Source: Saccharomonospora marina XMU15 (GTDB taxonomy: Bacteria > Actinomycetota > Actinomycetes > Mycobacteriales > Pseudonocardiaceae). Taken from it: 64,000 nt of DNA. Shown piece by piece: positions 59,956 to 64,000 of the stretch; position 1 is the stretch's first letter; each line of letters starts with the position of its first letter. The stretch is taken from the NCBI RefSeq assembly GCF_000244955.1, contig NZ_CM001439.1, forward strand, positions 2,570,628 to 2,634,627, written 5' to 3'. The position numbers and the translations under genes were made by a program. The notes below the pieces were generated by a model. It was not told where the DNA came from. It was given only the letters and a program-made list of their open reading frames with translations, and did no database searches.

Positions 59956-60121
59956 GTGCTACCTCCCTCGGTCGCAGGCCGCGGGACCGGTTGTGGGTCC
60001 CACAGCACTCACCGCCGAGCCAACGCCGCGATGACCAGGGCGGACAGGGCCGAAGGTCCCGCAGGTGCGTGGACTTCGAGCGGCACCCGGCAGGGCCGTG
60101 GGAGGTGGCGCAGGTCCGCTG

Positions 60122-60853
60122 TCAGGCCGCGTCGCGATGCAGGTTCTTCGCCGTGCGGGAGGTGGGCACGTCCGCGGGATCGGGGTAGGTGCGCAGCAAC
60201 CGGTCGGCGGTACCCGCGGTCGTCACCGTGAACCAGTAGTGCTCGTTCTTGTAGTGGTGCAGGCGGTGGTTTCGCCAGACTGCCTTGTACAGCCGGGTGC
60301 GGGGCCGGTAGTCGCTGTGGATCAGATAGTGGGTCCACTCGTAGCCGAACCCGATCGCGCTGACCGACACCAGGAACGTCAGCCCGAGACCGGTGCGGGG
60401 GAAGGCCAGCCACGCGACGAGCGCGAGCGCCGCCAACAGCCACAGCAACACCTGCCACGGGATGAACACCAGCGGCACATCCCTCGGATCGGCGTGGTGC
60501 TCCCTGTGCTTTCGGGCGACCAGCGGGTCGATCCGCACACCCGCGACCCGACGCGGCCGCCAGTGCAGCACGCAGACGTGGATTATCCACTCCACGAACG
60601 GGAAGGACGCCACCATGGCTGCGGGCACGATCGCGTCGCCGAGCCGCCAGTCACCGACGAACAGCCGGGCGGTGACGCTCGCCGCGAACACCGCGCTGAT
60701 GAGCCACGGCGACGGGTGCCGCCAGAACTCCCGCCACGCCCCCGCCAGCGGCAGCGGCTTGCTCCTCGCGGAAAGGCGCGCTTCGTCGGCGCGAACCCGT
60801 GCCCGCGCGGAAGCGTCCACAGTGGTGCTTTCGGTCTGCTCGGGGCGTGTCAC
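60122..60853 (-). CDS. Fatty acid hydroxylase superfamily, diiron membrane enzyme
   Basis: GTG 60853 with GGAGG 6 nt upstream; 243 residues. The His clusters of the sterol desaturase/carotene hydroxylase type are HREHH, HYLIH and HRLHHYKNEHYW, spread over about four membrane helices. It would hydroxylate a lipid or carotenoid with O2. The electron donor is not in the immediate neighbourhood. Next upstream, on the same strand, is the FadR-type regulator, 154 bp away. Confidence 0.9.
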   Translation of the reverse strand: MTRPEQTESTTVDASARARVRADEARLSARSKPLPLAGAWREFWRHPSPWLISAVFAASVTARLFVGDWRLGDAIVPAAMVASFPFVEWIIHVCVLHWRPRRVAGVRIDPLVARKHREHHADPRDVPLVFIPWQVLLWLLAALALVAWLAFPRTGLGLTFLVSVSAIGFGYEWTHYLIHSDYRPRTRLYKAVWRNHRLHHYKNEHYWFTVTTAGTADRLLRTYPDPADVPTSRTAKNLHRDAA

Positions 60854-61007
60854 GATGCCTCCGTTTCCTTGCGGGACAGCGGGTCGAGGACGGTTGCGCA
60901 CTTCGGTTCCGGTGTTCCGCGGGGTATCCTCCCTGCTGTGGCCGAAGACCGTGCCGCAGCTGGGGCCCACTCCGGTCGGCTCCTGTGAGCGGAAAGGCGA
61001 TGGTGGC

Positions 61008-61733
61008 TCACGTCGCCTCCTGCTCCAGGTCGCGGATCATGGCCAGCAGCTTTTCGGTGGCCGGTGCCAGCAGGTCCTCGGCGGCCGAGGTGGCACCGTC
61101 GGCATCGCCCTCGGTGATCGCGTCGGCGAGCAGGCGATAGGCCTCGACCCGATCCACTTCGGACGCCATCGCGCCCGCGAGGGCCTGCTGAGCGGGCTCG
61201 TAGGCAGCGCGCAGGCTGTTGAACATCAACCGGAACGCGATCGAGTCCGCACCGGTGACGATGTGGTCCCAAAACGTCAGCGCGTGCCGTTGCCGGGAAA
61301 CCGGGTCGGAGTCGGATTCCAGTGCCGCGATGGCCTGCGTCAGTGGCGCGCGCAGCGCCTCGCCCGCGCGGCGCGCCGCCAGGCCCGCCACCTTCGGACC
61401 GACGGCCAACCTCGCCTCCAGGACACTGCGCACCACCCGCAGGTCCAGGTTGCCCGCCCGCAGCAGCAGCCGAGGCAGCAGGTCCAGACCGGCGTGCGTG
61501 CGGAAGTCCCTGATGCTGGTGCTACCACCCTGCCGCACTTCCACCAACCCCGCCTGCGCCATCCGCTGCAGTGCCTCCCGGACAGCGGGGCGGGACACGC
61601 CCAGCACCTCGGCGAGCCTGCGCTCGCTCGGCAGCGTGTCGCCGGGGGAGAAGTCGCCGCCGACCACGCCGTCGAGGATCTGCTGGAACACCTCGTCGGG
61701 CACCGAGCGACGAGAGACGGGCCGCAATGTCAT
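61008..61733 (-). CDS. GntR family regulator, FadR (FCD) subfamily
   Basis: The 241-residue protein has the GntR winged helix at residues 10-75 (PGDTLPSERRLAEVLGVSRP, AVREALQRMAQAGLVEVRQG). An all-helical FCD domain with the metal-binding Asp and His positions (RHALTFWDHIV) follows. FCD regulators respond to organic acids or acyl-CoAs. A matching palindrome lies 35-52 bp upstream. It probably controls itself and the hydroxylase gene downstream. Confidence 0.92.
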   Translation of the reverse strand: MTLRPVSRRSVPDEVFQQILDGVVGGDFSPGDTLPSERRLAEVLGVSRPAVREALQRMAQAGLVEVRQGGSTSIRDFRTHAGLDLLPRLLLRAGNLDLRVVRSVLEARLAVGPKVAGLAARRAGEALRAPLTQAIAALESDSDPVSRQRHALTFWDHIVTGADSIAFRLMFNSLRAAYEPAQQALAGAMASEVDRVEAYRLLADAITEGDADGATSAAEDLLAPATEKLLAMIRDLEQEAT

Positions 61734-61767
61734 GCCGCAACCCTAGGCCGGCCAGTGGCCAGAGGTC

Positions 61768-61785
61768 AACTGGTAAGACCAGCTT
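61768..61785. promoter_or_regulatory. FadR/GntR-type operator
   Basis: CTGGT (61770-61774), spacer AAG, ACCAG (61778-61782). The core TGGTAAGACCA fits the TNGTNNNACNA pattern recognised by FadR-subfamily GntR proteins and stands upstream of such a gene. Confidence 0.65.
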
Positions 61786-61832
61786 CCATCGGCGAGTCCG
61801 AGCTGCTCGAAGCCGTCTCACTGCGCGGCACG

Positions 61833-62334
61833 ATGTCGCGTCGTGCCCGGCGCAGGGAGATCCGCGCACAGGTCGCCGCAGCAGAAGCGGAGGCCGCCGA
61901 GGCCCAAGCTGCGGAGAATGCCGCCGCTTCGGACGTCTCCCTCCGCCTGCGCATCAGCCGCACCCTTGACGCCTCAGCTGCGGCAGCGTGCCGCCGCTGA
62001 GCACATCCCTACATCGGCACTGGTGCGGCGACTGCTTACGCAGGCCGTGCACGAGCCCAGGACGGGTGAGTCCACCAAGGCTGACATCGAGAAGATCGCC
62101 CGCAAGGTCGCCCGAGAAGAAGTGCGGAATCGTGAGGTGAGCACGGAACTCTCGCCGAGTCGTCGTCGCGCTCTGTTCAGCGGGACCCGGCGTGCAGCTC
62201 GCCGAGGACAGCCAGGATCGCGTCGGTCACGGTTTCGGGATGGCTCACGGGCGCGAGGTGATGCAGGTCGAGTCTCGACACCGGCCACCGCAGTGCGCTC
62301 GCTTGTGATGCCGTCGTGCGGTAGACCTCGCTGA
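61833..62334 (+). pseudogene. Ribbon-helix-helix (CopG-like) protein, frameshifted
   Basis: From ATG 61833 the frame reads MSRRARRREIRAQVAAAEAE, an Ala/Glu-rich helix, then VSLRLRISRTLDA. One extra base near 61970 then shifts it, and the next frame continues LRQRAAAEHIPTSALVRRLL followed by KADIEKIARKVAREEV. Joined, these make an RHH DNA-binding core like antitoxins or plasmid-type regulators. Beyond about 62165 the frame runs antisense into the alpha/beta hydrolase and is probably not native. No toxin gene is next to it. Confidence 0.6.
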
Positions 62335-62890
62335 GCAGCAGGTAGCCCACCGGGATCGACGCGGCCCACCCGGACTTTCCGGGAAATGGTTCATCGAAGA
62401 ACGACAGCGGCAGCCTGGGTATCTCTTGCTCGAACCGTTTTCGGATGCTCAAGTCGGGCAGCATCGAGGTCAGCGTTTCGGGTGGGAACCAGTGGTGCCA
62501 CGGGGGAAGCCGCCCGTCTTCGGCGAGGTCGCGAAGTTGCCCGGCCAGTTCGGGGGGAACCGTCTGGAACCACGTCACGCCTGGTCGCGGCATCGCCGAG
62601 TCGACGAGGACCGCGCCGGTGACGCGGCGTCGCGTGGCCTGCGCGATCCCTGGCAGCAGCATCCCGGCCATGCTGTGGCAGGCCAGTGTCACCGGCCCGG
62701 GTGGGGTGCTGGATTCCATCGCGGCGGCAGCCGCGGCGGCGACGCGGCCCGGGGTCGGCCTCGGCCGCGCGGGCGGGCGCAGGTCGGGCAGGATGGCCCT
62801 CCTACCAGCGGCGTCGAGGTGAGCCCGCACCGCCCGCCAGGTGTGCGGGCCGACAAGCGGGCTGTGCAGCAGGACCACAGTGGGGTTCAT
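62177..62890 (-). CDS. Alpha/beta hydrolase
   Basis: The 237-residue protein has the early LLHSPLVGPHTWRAV oxyanion segment, the nucleophile elbow CHSMAG (Ser near 72), Asp in DSAMPR and a C-terminal His in DLHHLAPVSHPE. It is compact, without membrane or signal sequence, similar to esterase/thioesterase-like AB_hydrolase_6 proteins. It lies 24 bp after the CGNR regulator gene and is probably cotranscribed with it. Confidence 0.88.
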   Translation of the reverse strand: MNPTVVLLHSPLVGPHTWRAVRAHLDAAGRRAILPDLRPPARPRPTPGRVAAAAAAAMESSTPPGPVTLACHSMAGMLLPGIAQATRRRVTGAVLVDSAMPRPGVTWFQTVPPELAGQLRDLAEDGRLPPWHHWFPPETLTSMLPDLSIRKRFEQEIPRLPLSFFDEPFPGKSGWAASIPVGYLLLSEVYRTTASQASALRWPVSRLDLHHLAPVSHPETVTDAILAVLGELHAGSR

Positions 62891-62914
62891 CTCTGCAACG
62901 GCTCCACTCGGTTC

Positions 62915-63556
62915 TCAGGTCGCCGACCGCTGCGACGAAGCCGCGGCGCCGCGGGGCGACGACCGTGATTTCGCCTGCGCGGACTGCGCGTGTCGCTCGT
63001 AGTGCCGTCGCTGGCGCGCACGATTGCCGCAGTCGGCCGGGTCGCACCACTGGCGTCGACGGTTGCGGCTCGTGTCGAGAAACAGCCAGCCACAACCGGA
63101 GCACGCCGAGACGCGAAGCAGGGCATCCGCCGAGGTGAGCAGAGCCGCCGCGGCGGCGGCGACCTCGTCCGACAACGACGCGGCCGAAACCACCCATTCG
63201 GCCGCGCTCGCCTCGGCCGGAAACCGCAGCCGTCGACGGGCCCACACGCCGGCCGCCCGTGCTCCGATTTCGGACAGGTCGGCGTCCGTCGGCCGAGCAC
63301 CCTCCGCGATCGCGAGGAAGGTTCGGGCTGTGACCTCGCGAAACCGCTTCAGTTCGGCAGGCGGTTCGGCAACGGCCGCGTCCAGACCCACGGCGGCACA
63401 CCAACGTGAGACGTTGCTCGGCGGATCGAGCCAGTCGTGTTCCCTGTGGTCGCCCCGGTAGCTGACCAGGTTCGCGAAATCCAGGGCCAGGCTGCCACCC
63501 ACGAGCTTGTACGTCCCGGCGTAGGTGCCGGGGTCCAGGTCGACGGGACGAGCCAC
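62915..63556 (-). CDS. CGNR zinc-finger regulator with ABATE domain
   Basis: A GTG start (GGAG/AGGAG upstream) gives 213 residues. The N-terminal ABATE-like region has LVGGSLALDFANLVSYRG. The C-terminal zinc finger has C-x2-C in CSGCGWLFLDTSRNRRR and WCDPADCGNRARQRRHYER, the CGNR signature. These proteins are putative stress-linked regulators in actinobacteria. Divergent from a DMT transporter gene, which it may control. Confidence 0.92.
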   Translation of the reverse strand: MARPVDLDPGTYAGTYKLVGGSLALDFANLVSYRGDHREHDWLDPPSNVSRWCAAVGLDAAVAEPPAELKRFREVTARTFLAIAEGARPTDADLSEIGARAAGVWARRRLRFPAEASAAEWVVSAASLSDEVAAAAAALLTSADALLRVSACSGCGWLFLDTSRNRRRQWCDPADCGNRARQRRHYERHAQSAQAKSRSSPRGAAASSQRSAT

Positions 63557-63651
63557 TCCGCTCCTAACGGTCGAATCTTTGTTGACATGTTAGCAGAGTC
63601 GTGCTGCCATTCCTAACTACCTACAATCACTTAGAGCATTAGGGACGCGCC
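63557..63651. promoter_or_regulatory. Divergent promoter region, CGNR regulator / DMT transporter
   Basis: For the transporter, TTGACA (63582-63587), a 17-bp spacer and TGCCAT (63605-63610) form a fair promoter. The pentamer CTAAC or its complement GTTAG occurs three times (near 63563, 63589 and 63613), two of them as an inverted pair around this promoter, and may be regulator sites. The stretch is less GC-rich than its flanks. Confidence 0.5.
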
Positions 63652-64000
63652 ATGGTTCGCCGGAACACCCGAGACCCGCAGCCGCCCGAAGGCACCCGCG
63701 CCGCGGCTCCCACCGCGGCCGACCGGATCCCCGCGGAGCTGTACTTCGTGGTCTCGGCGATCTTTCACTACCTCGGCCCGGCCTTCGCGGTGCTGCTCTT
63801 CGCACGGATCGAGCCGCTCGGCGTCGCCTGGTTGCGCATCCTGGCCGCCGGGGTCGTCTTCGCGGCATGGCGACGTCCGTGGCGCCGGTGGGCGCGGGCG
63901 AACGCGGGGGAGAAGCGGGCGATCGTCGGGTGGGCGTGCGTCTTGGCGATCATGAATACCTGCTTCTACCTGGCGATCGATCGGCTGCCGTTGGGGACGG
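63652..64000 (+). CDS. EamA/DMT-type transporter, N-terminal part
   Basis: ATG 63652 opens a frame that runs off the window after about 116 codons. After a hydrophilic 25-residue lead come three membrane helices with YFVVSAIFHYLGPAFAVLLF, GVAWLRILAAGVVFAAW and AIMNTCFYLAIDRLPLGT. The last is the typical EamA motif of amino-acid or metabolite exporters such as RhtA. Family known, substrate not. Confidence 0.87.
   Translation, partial: MVRRNTRDPQPPEGTRAAAPTAADRIPAELYFVVSAIFHYLGPAFAVLLFARIEPLGVAWLRILAAGVVFAAWRRPWRRWARANAGEKRAIVGWACVLAIMNTCFYLAIDRLPLGT

Overview
The window is high-GC DNA (about 70% G+C by eye) with dense, often overlapping genes, frequent GTG starts and few intergenic gaps. The gene content points to an actinobacterium, most likely a Pseudonocardiaceae member such as Amycolatopsis, Prauserella or Saccharomonospora. 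Indicators are a DUF222/HNH protein, a TIGR03086 (mycothiol-type DinB) protein, an NDMA-type alcohol dehydrogenase, a CGNR zinc-finger regulator, several P450s and a KstR-like operator. The genus is inference. No rRNA, tRNA, CRISPR array, insertion sequence or prophage was found; the region reads as ordinary accessory-metabolism chromosome.

Layout. 1-2251: end of a tripartite tricarboxylate transporter (tctC end, tctB, tctA). 2260-3423: DUF222/HNH nuclease. 3745-9947: TetR gene with a perfect operator, then a diiron hydrolase-like protein, ferredoxin reductase, Baeyer-Villiger-type monooxygenase and SDR, ending at a strong terminator and facing a zinc alcohol dehydrogenase with a KstR-like operator. 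10043-16879: VOC-propeller fusion, YbjN-like protein, a broken P450, SGNH esterase, carboxymuconolactone decarboxylase-like protein, MFS exporter. 17041-22198: Nramp transporter and a run of membrane, lipoprotein and His-rich genes that look metal related. 22605-33748: PaaX-type regulator, SDR, truncated amidohydrolase, acyl-CoA synthetase, MaoC hydratase, a complete Liv-type ABC importer and a LigM-like tetrahydrofolate-dependent O-demethylase. Together these suggest uptake and catabolism of a methoxylated aromatic or phenylpropanoid acid.

33953-37971: MFS exporter and small membrane proteins including a rhomboid. 38020-41887: a compact minus-strand operon of DoxX protein, small membrane protein, acyl-CoA-dehydrogenase-like flavoprotein, a PhnD-like protein without signal peptide, and a radical SAM enzyme with a TusA-like N-terminus. 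I know no described pathway with this set, and it is the best candidate for an undescribed system. 42059-42828: a small ORF and two repeat blocks. 42829-46661: nitronate monooxygenase, SDR, TetR, DinB-like protein and DHFR-like protein. 46671-53187: iron-type ABC importer co-transcribed with two P450s that both lack the usual I-helix acid/threonine pair; a PaaX-type regulator lies just upstream. 54573-64000: CPBP protease, membrane alpha/beta hydrolase, quinone oxidoreductase, Gfo/Idh/MocA oxidoreductase, HdeD-like protein, fatty acid hydroxylase, FadR-type regulator with its operator, a frameshifted ribbon-helix-helix remnant, alpha/beta hydrolase, CGNR regulator and the start of a DMT transporter.

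Short tandem repeats with 6 to 15 bp units recur in the window, several of them at the 3' ends of genes. This suggests slippage-prone sequence in this genome. All functions are assigned by reading translated motifs; no database search was run.
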